From Gammaproteobacteria bacterium (GTDB taxonomy: Bacteria; Pseudomonadota; Gammaproteobacteria; Pseudomonadales; Azotimanducaceae_A), in the NCBI GenBank assembly GCA_002728935.1, contig PBWF01000096.1, positions 1 to 41,376 on the forward strand: a stretch of 41,376 nucleotides of DNA, read 5' to 3'. The notes under the pieces are model-generated. The model was not told the origin of the DNA. It was given only the letters and a program-made list of their open reading frames with translations, and did not search any database. The position numbers and the translations under genes were made by a program. How positions within the stretch are numbered: the stretch's first letter is position 1; each line of letters starts with the position of its first letter. Positions 35,249-41,376 of the stretch are shown piece after piece.

Positions 35249-35600
35249 ACTGATCTCTTCGTCACCTCGCTATTTTTTCGAGCTTTCCGGGCTTTCCCGG
35301 TCATGCTCCAGCGAGCATCGTCTTGCTAGTCCCCCTCGTACGCATATTGATACGTACTGCCTTCGCTTGCGCTCATTGCGCGGCCTTGATTCATCCCACT
35401 GCTGCGCAAGTCCGAAACCGTCGGGTGGGCCGCTGAGCTCGCTGGCTCAGATCCTGTCTGGGGCGTCATCTGTAACGCCAGTATTAAATGACAAGGACGA
35501 ATACCGCACCGCTTGGCTGTCAACATCACCCTTCCGTCAATGACGGTTCTGGCAGAGGAAAGTGGTCGTGCGTGCGCAGCACTGGGGTCTCAACCAGGGG
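35249..35600 (-). promoter_or_regulatory. Long, hairpin-rich leader of gltBD
   Basis: About 350 bases between the predicted gltB promoter and its ATG, without a supportable gene. Consecutive inverted repeats are: CCGGG/CCCGG (35287-35300), ATGCTC/GAGCAT (35303-35318), GTACG/CGTAC (35338-35357), GCGC/GCGC (35369-35381), CTGAGC/GCTCAG (35433-35450), GGCGT/ACGCC (35462-35479), CCGTC/GACGG (35534-35546) and GTGC/GCAC (35568-35582). None is followed by a T run on the minus strand. A structured RNA leader is plausible; I recognise no known riboswitch. Confidence 0.45.
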
Positions 35601-35605
35601 TAGTG

Positions 35606-35633
35606 ACCATAGCATTGACCTCCCCAAAGTCAA
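35606..35633 (-). promoter_or_regulatory. Sigma-70 promoter of gltBD
   Basis: Read on the minus strand: TTGACT, 16 bases, TATGGT, with an extended TGC before the -10. The predicted start is near 35599. The remaining bases up to mdh (35634-35912) hold the mdh promoter and nothing else that I can support. Confidence 0.65.
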
Positions 35634-35852
35634 GGTTAAACAAGATGGATGCAGCCATATTTGAGAGCTAACTAAATGATATTCATGGAATTTATAGTTT
35701 GGATGAAAGAATGGAGGTTTTCTGAACGCGCTTGGAAGGAGACTCCCCGTTATCTGGGATCCGCTCAGTCCCGCGATTGATTGATCGGTCGCACATTGGG
35801 GTGTTGGTAGCTGATATGAAGCCGATGACAGGTGAACGCATAGGGACAGTGG

Positions 35853-35858
35853 TATACT
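35853..35858 (+). promoter_or_regulatory. Probable -10 element of mdh
   Basis: TATACT lies 54 bases before the mdh ATG, followed by a GC-rich CGCGCGCGAA stretch. No good -35 hexamer at the right distance was found. Confidence 0.45.
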
Positions 35859-35912
35859 CGCGCGCGAACACGCGAACATTAGTTAGCGGTACCTTCGACT
35901 CAGGAAATCATT

Positions 35913-36890
35913 ATGAAACCAGCGGTGAAAGTGGCTGTCACAGGGGCAGCAGGTCAAATCAGTTATTCGCTCTTATTCAGGATCGCTTCAGGCCAGATGC
36001 TTGGTATGGATCAGCCTGTGAAACTCCAATTGCTGGAAATCACCCCCGCGATGAAAGCGCTTGAGGGCGTCATGATGGAGCTCGACGATTGCGCATTCCC
36101 GCTGCTCGAGTCGATGGACGCCTCAGATGATCCCAATGAGGCTTTTTCTGGCGCTGAGTACGCACTGCTCGTTGGGTCACGGCCTCGCGGACCAGGGATG
36201 GAACGGAAAGATCTGCTCGAAGCCAATGCGCAGATTTTTTCTGTTCAAGGACAGGCGCTTAATAACCATGCTGCAGATTCTTTGCGGGTGCTCGTTGTGG
36301 GTAATCCTGCCAATACCAACAGCTTGATCGCGCAGCGTAATGCGCCTGATATTGACCCCAGGCGGTTTACCGCAATGACCAGGCTGGACCATAACCGAGC
36401 GCTGTCGCAATTAGCGGCGAAAACAGGAGCTCAGGCAAGTGATATCAAGGGGCTCGCGATCTGGGGCAACCACTCGGCGACCCAGTATCCGGATCTTTTT
36501 CATGCCACCGTCAAGGACCAACCCGCAAATGCGATGGTTGATCAAGAATGGATCGAGACAACTTTCATTCCGACCGTCCAGCAGCGCGGTGCGGCGATTA
36601 TTGAGGCAAGAGGGCTCTCCAGCGCTGCCAGTGCCGCAAACGCGGCCATCGACCATATGAGAGACTGGGCGTTAGGCAGCGCAGAAGTGGTGTCGATGGG
36701 TGTTTACTCCGATGGCAGTTATGGTGTTGAGAGCGGTCTTATCTATAGTTTCCCATGCCGATGCGAAGGCGGTGACTGGTCGATTGTTCAGGGCCTAGAC
36801 GTTAACGAATTCTCTCAGGCGAAGATGGCAGCCACTGAAGCAGAGTTGGTCGAAGAACGGGATGCGGTAGCGGATTTGCTTCCTGCCTGA
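35913..36890 (+). CDS. mdh: Malate dehydrogenase, type 2
   Basis: NAD-dependent malate/oxaloacetate enzyme of the TCA cycle; 325 residues. It is of the cytosolic-like type 2 family, not the E. coli mitochondrial-like type. The nucleotide-binding motif is [13 protein letters not shown] at 9-21. Substrate arginines are R92 and R98 in [11 protein letters not shown], and R162. The catalytic pair is D159 (LDHNRA) and H187 (WGNHSATQ). It stands alone, divergent from gltBD and convergent with aroA (40-base gap). A hairpin TTGCCC/GGGCAA at 36924-36941 overlaps the aroA stop but lacks T runs. Confidence 0.96.
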   Translation: MKPAVKVAVTGAAGQISYSLLFRIASGQMLGMDQPVKLQLLEITPAMKALEGVMMELDDCAFPLLESMDASDDPNEAFSGAEYALLVGSRPRGPGMERKDLLEANAQIFSVQGQALNNHAADSLRVLVVGNPANTNSLIAQRNAPDIDPRRFTAMTRLDHNRALSQLAAKTGAQASDIKGLAIWGNHSATQYPDLFHATVKDQPANAMVDQEWIETTFIPTVQQRGAAIIEARGLSSAASAANAAIDHMRDWALGSAEVVSMGVYSDGSYGVESGLIYSFPCRCEGGDWSIVQGLDVNEFSQAKMAATEAELVEERDAVADLLPA

Positions 36891-36930
36891 AATCTGTCGG
36901 CGATCGACGGTTAGCCATAGCTTTTGCCCG

Positions 36931-38220
36931 TCAATGGGCAACTGAGGCGAGCGCTTCCCAATAATCGGGGAAGGTCTTGGCGGTGACCTCTGGGTTTTCG
37001 ATGAGTGGGGGTGCGCTGCTCATGGCTAGCAGCGAAAAGCACATGGCCATCCGATGGTCCCCGTAGGTCGCGATTTGCGCGGGTTTGAGCTCGGCCGGCG
37101 GGGTGATAGTGATGCTGTCTTCCGTGGTTTCAATGGTGGCGCCGACTTTTCCCAGTTCGGTTGCCATTGCGGTCATACGGTCGGTTTCTTTGATCCTCCA
37201 GTTGTAGATATTTCGAATGCGTGTGGTGCCTTCTGCAAACAGCGCAAGCGTTGCGAGCGTCATTGCCGCATCCGGAATATGGTTGAGGTCCACGTCAATC
37301 GCTTTAAGGGATCCACTGGCTTGCACGCTGATTTGATCGGCCTGACGTGCCACACGCGCGCCCATCGCCTCCACGACATCGGCAAAAGCGACGTCACCTT
37401 GCAAGCTAGCCGTACCGACGCCTTTCACCGTGACTTCGCCCGAAATAGCCGCTGCGGCGAGAAAATAGCTCGCACTACTGGCGTCACCTTCAACCAAAAC
37501 ATTGCCAGGGGACTTAAGTGTCTGATCGCCGCGTATTCGAAACAAGCGGTAGTCGTCGTGCTCTATCTCGATGCCAAACCGATCGAGTACCGCTAACGTC
37601 ATATCGATATACGGGAGTGATACTAGTTCCCCTTCGATTCGAACGGTGGTGTCCTGCGGAGCCATCGGTAACGCCATCAAAAGTGCCGTGAGGTATTGGC
37701 TGGATAAGCTACCGTCGAGTGTTGTGTTGGAATGGCTGAATGCACCACCTTGCAGTTTGAGTGGAGGGAACCCTGCCTCTCCTGCGTATTGGATACCGAT
37801 TCCGAGGGCTTTTAGGGCATCAACCAAAGGGCCAATAGGGCGCTCGCGCATGGCCTCATCGCCGTCAATGATGAACTCGCTCTGTGTCAGCGATAAAGCA
37901 GCCGTCAGTGGACGTATCGCCGTACCCGCATTTCCCAGAAATAGTGCTCGCGTATTGTTTGAGGGCGGAAATCGTCCGCCGAGCCCATGGATCGTGCATG
38001 TTTTGTCGGTCGCCGATAGCTCATGATTCACGCCGAGTGCCGACAAAGCGGTCAGCATATGTTCGGTGTCTTCGCTGAGCAGTAGGTTCGTAAGTTTTGT
38101 GGAACCCTCAGCCAATGCTGAGAGGAGGAGCAAGCGATTAGTCAGGCTCTTGGATCCTGGCAGGGTAATCTCGCCCTCGATTGAAGAGATTGGCTCCATT
38201 TTGTGCACGATCTTAGTCAC
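36931..38220 (-). CDS. aroA: 5-enolpyruvylshikimate-3-phosphate synthase
   Basis: Joins shikimate-3-phosphate and PEP in the shikimate pathway; 429 residues. The N-terminal LPGSKSLTNRLLLL carries the PEP/S3P lysine and serine. LFLGNAGTAIRPLT is the class I PEP loop (GNAGTAxRPLT). RERPIGPLVDAL and the C-terminal KETDRMTAMATEL and YGDHRMAMCFSLL are also seen. It is of the class I, glyphosate-sensitive sequence type. It overlaps syd upstream by four bases (ATGA). Confidence 0.97.
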   Translation of the reverse strand: MTKIVHKMEPISSIEGEITLPGSKSLTNRLLLLSALAEGSTKLTNLLLSEDTEHMLTALSALGVNHELSATDKTCTIHGLGGRFPPSNNTRALFLGNAGTAIRPLTAALSLTQSEFIIDGDEAMRERPIGPLVDALKALGIGIQYAGEAGFPPLKLQGGAFSHSNTTLDGSLSSQYLTALLMALPMAPQDTTVRIEGELVSLPYIDMTLAVLDRFGIEIEHDDYRLFRIRGDQTLKSPGNVLVEGDASSASYFLAAAAISGEVTVKGVGTASLQGDVAFADVVEAMGARVARQADQISVQASGSLKAIDVDLNHIPDAAMTLATLALFAEGTTRIRNIYNWRIKETDRMTAMATELGKVGATIETTEDSITITPPAELKPAQIATYGDHRMAMCFSLLAMSSAPPLIENPEVTAKTFPDYWEALASVAH

Positions 38221-38768
38221 GCGTGTAACTCTCCTTGGCCTTCTGGCTGAAGGCGCGCTAAAAATTCGGCGAGATCGCTAGCGACGATCGTGCGTCTGCC
38301 GCTGGGCCCGGGTACTTCTTCCAATACCTGTCCCGACACATTATCGATGCTGTAGGTGATCTCAGAAGAGAGTTCTGCAACCGCGAAGAAAAAAGTGAAT
38401 GACTGCTTGAAACGCCGTTGCTGCAAAAAATGACCAACCACGTTTTCGATGAGGTGCTCGAATTCTTCTGGGTTCCACAACTGAATTAACTCCACCGGCT
38501 TGCCATTGAATGTGCAGTAAAGTGGTCCCGCCCAATAGGACCGAAAGTAAGACTGTATGGTCGGATGAATCGGTCGTTCCAGAGCAGCTTCAATTCGTTC
38601 GAAATTGACTACTGGCGATTGTTCGGTCGGCTGCCACCAAATGTGATTTTGGTCCCGACGGCGCTCTGAGGGAGAGGTCTGATCCGTAAAAACAGGTGAA
38701 GCGACGAGCCCCTCAGGAAACATGGCGAGATAGCGATCGAAGAGCTTGGTGAGTGCAGGAAAAGCCAT
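38217..38768 (-). CDS. syd: SecY-interacting protein Syd
   Basis: 183 residues, against 181 in E. coli. Syd binds SecY on the cytoplasmic side and is thought to proofread assembly of the SecYEG channel. Family-like segments are WWQPTEQSPVVNFERIEAAL at 45-64, HPTIQSYFRSYWAG near 73-86, LIQLWNPEEFEHLIENVVGH near 98-117, and DLAEFLARLQP near the end. Coupling with aroA is unusual and may have no functional meaning. Confidence 0.88.
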   Translation of the reverse strand: MAFPALTKLFDRYLAMFPEGLVASPVFTDQTSPSERRRDQNHIWWQPTEQSPVVNFERIEAALERPIHPTIQSYFRSYWAGPLYCTFNGKPVELIQLWNPEEFEHLIENVVGHFLQQRRFKQSFTFFFAVAELSSEITYSIDNVSGQVLEEVPGPSGRRTIVASDLAEFLARLQPEGQGELHA

Positions 38769-38880
38769 CCGACAATGATACGCTAATGAGGACTGAGAAA
38801 CCCTAGCAGCCTGCTTTAGCCGCCGTGCCCTCCAACAAAATTAAAATAAGAAGGCGGCTTTCTTGGAGATAACGAATGAT

Positions 38881-39345
38881 TTAGTCGTGGTGCGGGGGCT
38901 CTCCAAAGCGAGTCGCACGCCTCAGACGCTTCATGATATGTTGCCGATCCTCGGCAGGCATGGACGTGATCGTATCGACAAGCGCGCGTTGCGACGCGCT
39001 CTTATACGCATTGGATAGCTCGATATGTTTCGATAGCGCCGCCTCAACTCTGCTTGGGTCGATATCCGTTTCATTGAGCGCGTCCCTAAGCGCTTGGCGA
39101 CTGGCACCTACCGCTTGCCTGAGGCTTTTGAGCGACTGTTCACTTTCTTTGAAGCTTTGGGCGATTATTGGCGGTAATCGCCTTTCCCCTCGCATGAACG
39201 TGTCTCGATGGAAGTCTTTCAGCATCGGGGGTGGTGACCATTTGGGTCGCTGCTTGGATGTCGCCCCTCCGATGATATATCCGATGAGCAGGGTGTTTAC
39301 GATCAGAGAAGTAATCAGTAGTGCACGAAGGGTTTTATAGCTCAT
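38881..39345 (-). CDS. Spy/CpxP-like periplasmic protein (Metal_resist type)
   Basis: I choose the ATG at 39345 (MSYKTLRALLITS), since it overlaps the stop of the preceding gene as ATGA; 154 residues. One N-terminal membrane anchor spans about 5-23. The periplasmic part is almost all helical. A conserved-looking LPPIIAQSF is followed by charged helices resembling the heavy-metal sensor/Spy group (CnrX, CpxP, Spy). A histidine-rich tail ends in PPHHD and could bind metal. It is the last gene of the ECF sigma operon, so it may modulate sigma release, act as chaperone, or both. Family assignment is by pattern only. Confidence 0.7.
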   Translation of the reverse strand: MSYKTLRALLITSLIVNTLLIGYIIGGATSKQRPKWSPPPMLKDFHRDTFMRGERRLPPIIAQSFKESEQSLKSLRQAVGASRQALRDALNETDIDPSRVEAALSKHIELSNAYKSASQRALVDTITSMPAEDRQHIMKRLRRATRFGEPPHHD

Positions 39346-39758
39346 GGTGCGGAGTCTCCAAGATATTGTTCGACCCAAGCGACAGCGTCCTGGCTGTCCA
39401 TGCTCATGGGTTCATTGACGTAAGTCATTAGATCATTTGCGACAATGCCAATACCCAATACCAGCCCGTACGCCATGGCTGTCTTAAACGGCTCTTTCAG
39501 TGAGATGAAGCAGCGCTCCAGGATGCTGGTCTGATCGTTAAGTACCGTTTTTTCGATGGCACGTTGCAACTGCGCCGACTCGGTGGGGATAGCGTCCTGA
39601 TTGAGCATGTGGTCGAGCATTTGCTCTTCAGCGTAGATCGCCTTCACTGCCTCGGGCCATTCGTTTTCCGGAACGATTGAGCGATGCTCCTTTGGCCATC
39701 GTGCGGGGTCTGCCCCATAGGTTCTGAGGAGTTCAGCTAATTGATATTCATGGTTCAT
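39342..39758 (-). CDS. Putative membrane-anchored anti-sigma factor
   Basis: 138 residues. The N-terminal cytoplasmic part has LLRTYGADPARWPKEHR at 10-26, a pattern I associate with small proteins encoded after ECF sigma genes, mostly in alphaproteobacteria. A single transmembrane helix lies at about 92-110 (FKTAMAYGLVLGIGIVAND), and a short periplasmic tail of about 25 residues follows. It has no zinc-binding HxxxCxxC motif, so it is not a ZAS-type anti-sigma factor. Its start overlaps the sigma gene stop (ATGA), and its stop overlaps the next start. Position and topology suggest it holds the sigma factor at the membrane; this is inference. Confidence 0.65.
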   Translation of the reverse strand: MNHEYQLAELLRTYGADPARWPKEHRSIVPENEWPEAVKAIYAEEQMLDHMLNQDAIPTESAQLQRAIEKTVLNDQTSILERCFISLKEPFKTAMAYGLVLGIGIVANDLMTYVNEPMSMDSQDAVAWVEQYLGDSAP

Positions 39759-40324
39759 TTTAGTGCCACCTTAAGGTTTTTTCGCGCACGGGCGAGCAGC
39801 GATTCAACCGCTTGCACCGAGAGATCGAGGATGCTCGCAACGTCTTGATTGGAGAACCCTTGGTAATAAGCGAGCACGAGCGCGCTTCGTTGGCGCTCGG
39901 GTAATCGAGCCAACGCTAGCCCAAGTGCTTGATGCTGGTCGGCCTTAAGAAGTTGCGTATCTGGGTCCGTGCTAGATGATGTGTTGGGGTTGGTATCACT
40001 TTGTTCGCGCCACTCCCACTCATCGTCTAGTGGAGCGAATCGAGCAAATTTACGGTGGTGATCGATGCATAAATTGTGCGCGATTCTGTGCAGCCAGGTA
40101 GATAACTTGGCTTTGGCTGGATCAAAGGAGGCATTGCTGTGCCACAGCCGCAAAAAGGTCTCTTGAACCACATCGTCAGTGACTTCTCTAGAGCGGGTAA
40201 GACGGTAAACATATTGCTCAATCTGGGGGAGTAGTCGATGCATGAGCTGAGAGAAAGCATCCGGATCACCGCCCCTCAATCGTTTGAGCAATACGAAGTC
40301 TTGTTCACGGGCCTCCGAACTCAC
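39755..40324 (-). CDS. ECF (sigma-70 group 4) RNA polymerase sigma factor
   Basis: 189 residues from a GTG start, as no suitable ATG exists. Region sigma-2 is at about 23-95 (DDVVQETFLRLW, then STWLHRIAHNLCIDHHRK). Region sigma-4 is at about 130-187 (ALARLPERQRSALVLAYYQG, then the helix-turn-helix SNQDVASILDLSVQAVESLL). There is no sigma-1 or sigma-3. It should direct transcription of a small envelope regulon, probably including its own operon. The EF-hand gene ends 23 bases before it, and the anti-sigma candidate overlaps its end. Confidence 0.93.
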   Translation of the reverse strand: MSSEAREQDFVLLKRLRGGDPDAFSQLMHRLLPQIEQYVYRLTRSREVTDDVVQETFLRLWHSNASFDPAKAKLSTWLHRIAHNLCIDHHRKFARFAPLDDEWEWREQSDTNPNTSSSTDPDTQLLKADQHQALGLALARLPERQRSALVLAYYQGFSNQDVASILDLSVQAVESLLARARKNLKVALK

Positions 40325-40347
40325 GGGCAGATTAATCCGCGATCACA

Positions 40348-40842
40348 TTAGTCCAAGGCGTCGTTCGGGTCTCGGTCGAGGATGCCCGCTCTCTTTCGGA
40401 GGCGGTCGGCTCTAGCCATCTTTCTCAGCTCCCGCTTAGAAAGCACTTGATCTCCATTGCGGTCAAGGCGATCAAAGATGGCTGCTCTCATTTCGTCCGC
40501 AGTGACGGATCCGCTGTTATCGCGGTCCGTGCGTTCAAAAAAAGCGCGACTGTCTTCGATTCTCTCCTCCACTCTGGATTGAGCTTCGGCTTTGATCGAA
40601 GCTTGCCTGGCTTCCATCTCGTCTCTGGTGATTTCTCCATCCCCGTTCGCATCGGCACGACTCATTCTGCGGTCAATGAACCGCCCTTCAGCGCTAAACT
40701 CGTTGAGGGAAATGACTCCATCCTGGTTCGTATCTATTTGCTTGAATCGCTCCCGGCCAGAATCGCCGAAGGCGATGTTTGCGGTTAAGCAGCCGGTTAG
40801 GCCAAGGGTGATGAGATAAGTCGATCGGTTGAGTAAGGTCAT
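40348..40842 (-). CDS. Exported four-EF-hand protein, possibly a lipoprotein
   Basis: I prefer the ATG at 40842 (MTLLNRSTYLITLG) because it gives a clean signal peptide; the frame is open to 40875. 164 residues. After the hydrophobic stretch comes LTGC, which fits a lipobox, although cleavage by signal peptidase I after AFG is also possible. Four EF-hand loops are visible: DTNQDGVISLNE, DANGDGEITRDE, DRDNSGSVTADE, and a weaker DRNGDQVLSKRE with Q in place of the central glycine. They should bind calcium in the periplasm. The gene directly precedes the ECF sigma gene, and all four genes share one strand, so it may act as the calcium or metal sensor of the module. Role unproven. Confidence 0.85.
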   Translation of the reverse strand: MTLLNRSTYLITLGLTGCLTANIAFGDSGRERFKQIDTNQDGVISLNEFSAEGRFIDRRMSRADANGDGEITRDEMEARQASIKAEAQSRVEERIEDSRAFFERTDRDNSGSVTADEMRAAIFDRLDRNGDQVLSKRELRKMARADRLRKRAGILDRDPNDALD

Positions 40843-40968
40843 GGCTATGTCCCGTTCTGTCATCTGATTGGTCATATAAGCGGATCAGGCTGCATTGTTC
40901 TCACAGCGCTTGATCCTTACCGTGTTATACGGGCGAGGGTGCCGAGACCTGTCGCAGAGTAATCGCGA

Positions 40969-41376
40969 TTAAAAGGGCTTGACGATCACGAGGATTAGGA
41001 TTGGGATAACCAGCAGCAAAGCCGCTTCATTGTAAATTCTGAAGTAGAGTGAGGAGGGAATGGTCTGCCCTTCGGCGAGGCGTCGGGTATAGCGATAGGA
41101 TTGCCCGTGATAGGCCAGGAGTAAGCCAACGAAACCAAGCTTGGCGTGCATCCAGCCCCCGTTAAACCCGTAACCAAGCCAGAGCACCGTGCCTGGGACG
41201 ATGGCCAGCACCATCATGACACTCGAAAAGCGAAATAGTTTCTGAGCCATGGTCACGAGGCGTCTCACGTCTTCACCCGCGTTTGAGCCCTCCTGATGAT
41301 GTACAAAGATGCGGGGTAAATAGAAGAGGCCTGCCATCCATGCAATAACGAACAGGACATGTGCGACTTTTATCCA
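40969..41376 (-). CDS. hemJ: Protoporphyrinogen oxidase HemJ, 5' end cut by window
   Basis: 136 codons are present and the frame is open to the window edge (WIKVAHVLFVIAWMAGLFYLP begins at 41376 with the TGG); only a few N-terminal residues should be missing. This is an integral membrane protein with about four helices. HemJ signatures are the early histidine in KVAHV, WMAGLFYLPRIFVHH, GWMHAKLGFVGLLLAYHG and a C-terminus ending VKPF. HemJ oxidises protoporphyrinogen IX in haem synthesis in bacteria without HemG or HemY. The 93 or more bases to the EF-hand gene hold an inverted repeat GGATCA/TGATCC (40882-40887, 40911-40916). Confidence 0.9.
   Translation of the reverse strand, partial: WIKVAHVLFVIAWMAGLFYLPRIFVHHQEGSNAGEDVRRLVTMAQKLFRFSSVMMVLAIVPGTVLWLGYGFNGGWMHAKLGFVGLLLAYHGQSYRYTRRLAEGQTIPSSLYFRIYNEAALLLVIPILILVIVKPF

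Noticed and set aside
35241..35543. Plus-strand frame of 100 codons in the gltB leader
   Set aside because: Serine- and arginine-rich composition without a family, overlaps the gltB start and the structured leader, no Shine-Dalgarno sequence; treated as chance.
35526..35879. Minus-strand frame of 117 codons between gltB and mdh
   Set aside because: It covers the predicted gltB promoter and the mdh promoter region, and its protein shows no recognisable domain.
36924..36941. Hairpin TTGCCC/GGGCAA between mdh and aroA as terminator
   Set aside because: It is not followed by T in either direction of transcription, and it includes the aroA stop codon.
38818..38859. Inverted repeat AGCCGCC/GGCGGCT between syd and the Spy-like gene
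   Set aside because: The loop is 28 bases and there is no T run on the minus strand where a terminator would be needed.
1..41376. Search for tRNA, rRNA, CRISPR arrays, insertion sequences and prophage genes
   Set aside because: No cloverleaf, regular spaced repeats, transposase motifs or phage-type proteins were seen by reading; a covariance search was not possible.

Overview
The window is a stretch of gammaproteobacterial chromosome of about even base composition. It is densely packed with core genes and has no insertion sequence, prophage, CRISPR array, tRNA or rRNA gene that I can see. From family knowledge, its gene order follows the Pseudomonas arrangement: hisB-hisA, ctpA-envC-gpmI, yibN-grxC-secB, trmL, ntrC-ntrB, glnA, typA, dtd, tatCBA-hisE-hisI-ubiB-ubiE, a DUF971 gene, hslUV, a SPOR gene, priA, rpmE, ponA, (pil), aroK-aroB and gltBD. 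Many genes usually found in between are missing (hisH, hisF, thiI, ubiJ, the pha cluster, argS, pilMNOP and damX). This suggests a compact, probably free-living and perhaps marine, non-piliated relative. That lineage guess is inference.

Layout. Positions 1-880 hold the end of hisB and hisA. Positions 1087-5257 (minus) carry an envelope and glycolysis group: ctpA, envC and gpmI. Positions 5384-6524 (plus) carry yibN, grxC and secB. Positions 6657-11206 (minus) hold trmL and the nitrogen block: ntrC, ntrB and a glutamine synthetase that is the short eukaryote-like type II enzyme instead of GlnA type I. Two intergenic regions in this block carry NtrC boxes and sigma-54 promoters, and one of them may encode a nitrogen-controlled small RNA. 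Positions 11774-14124 (plus) hold typA, a 29-codon reading frame and dtd. Positions 14273-24295 (minus) hold tatCBA, hisIE, ubiB, ubiE, DUF971, hslUV with a heat-shock promoter, a SPOR protein and priA. rpmE (plus) and ponA (minus) follow.

From 27400 to 29242 (plus) lie the last codons of a type IV pilus secretin (pilQ remnant), then aroK and aroB. gltD and gltB (minus) meet aroB tail to tail and are preceded by a long, hairpin-rich leader. mdh (plus) is followed by aroA and syd (minus). The right end is an accessory-looking module of four genes: an EF-hand protein, an ECF sigma factor, a membrane-anchored putative anti-sigma factor and a Spy-like periplasmic protein. The 5'-truncated hemJ closes the window.

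How they work together. Glutamine synthetase, GOGAT (gltBD) and NtrBC form the ammonium assimilation loop. hisA, hisB, hisI and hisE belong to histidine synthesis, and aroK, aroB and aroA to the shikimate pathway. ponA, envC, the SPOR protein and ctpA serve peptidoglycan growth and cell separation. secB, syd and tatABC serve protein export. The EF-hand/ECF module is the least understood part and the best candidate for an undescribed envelope-sensing system.
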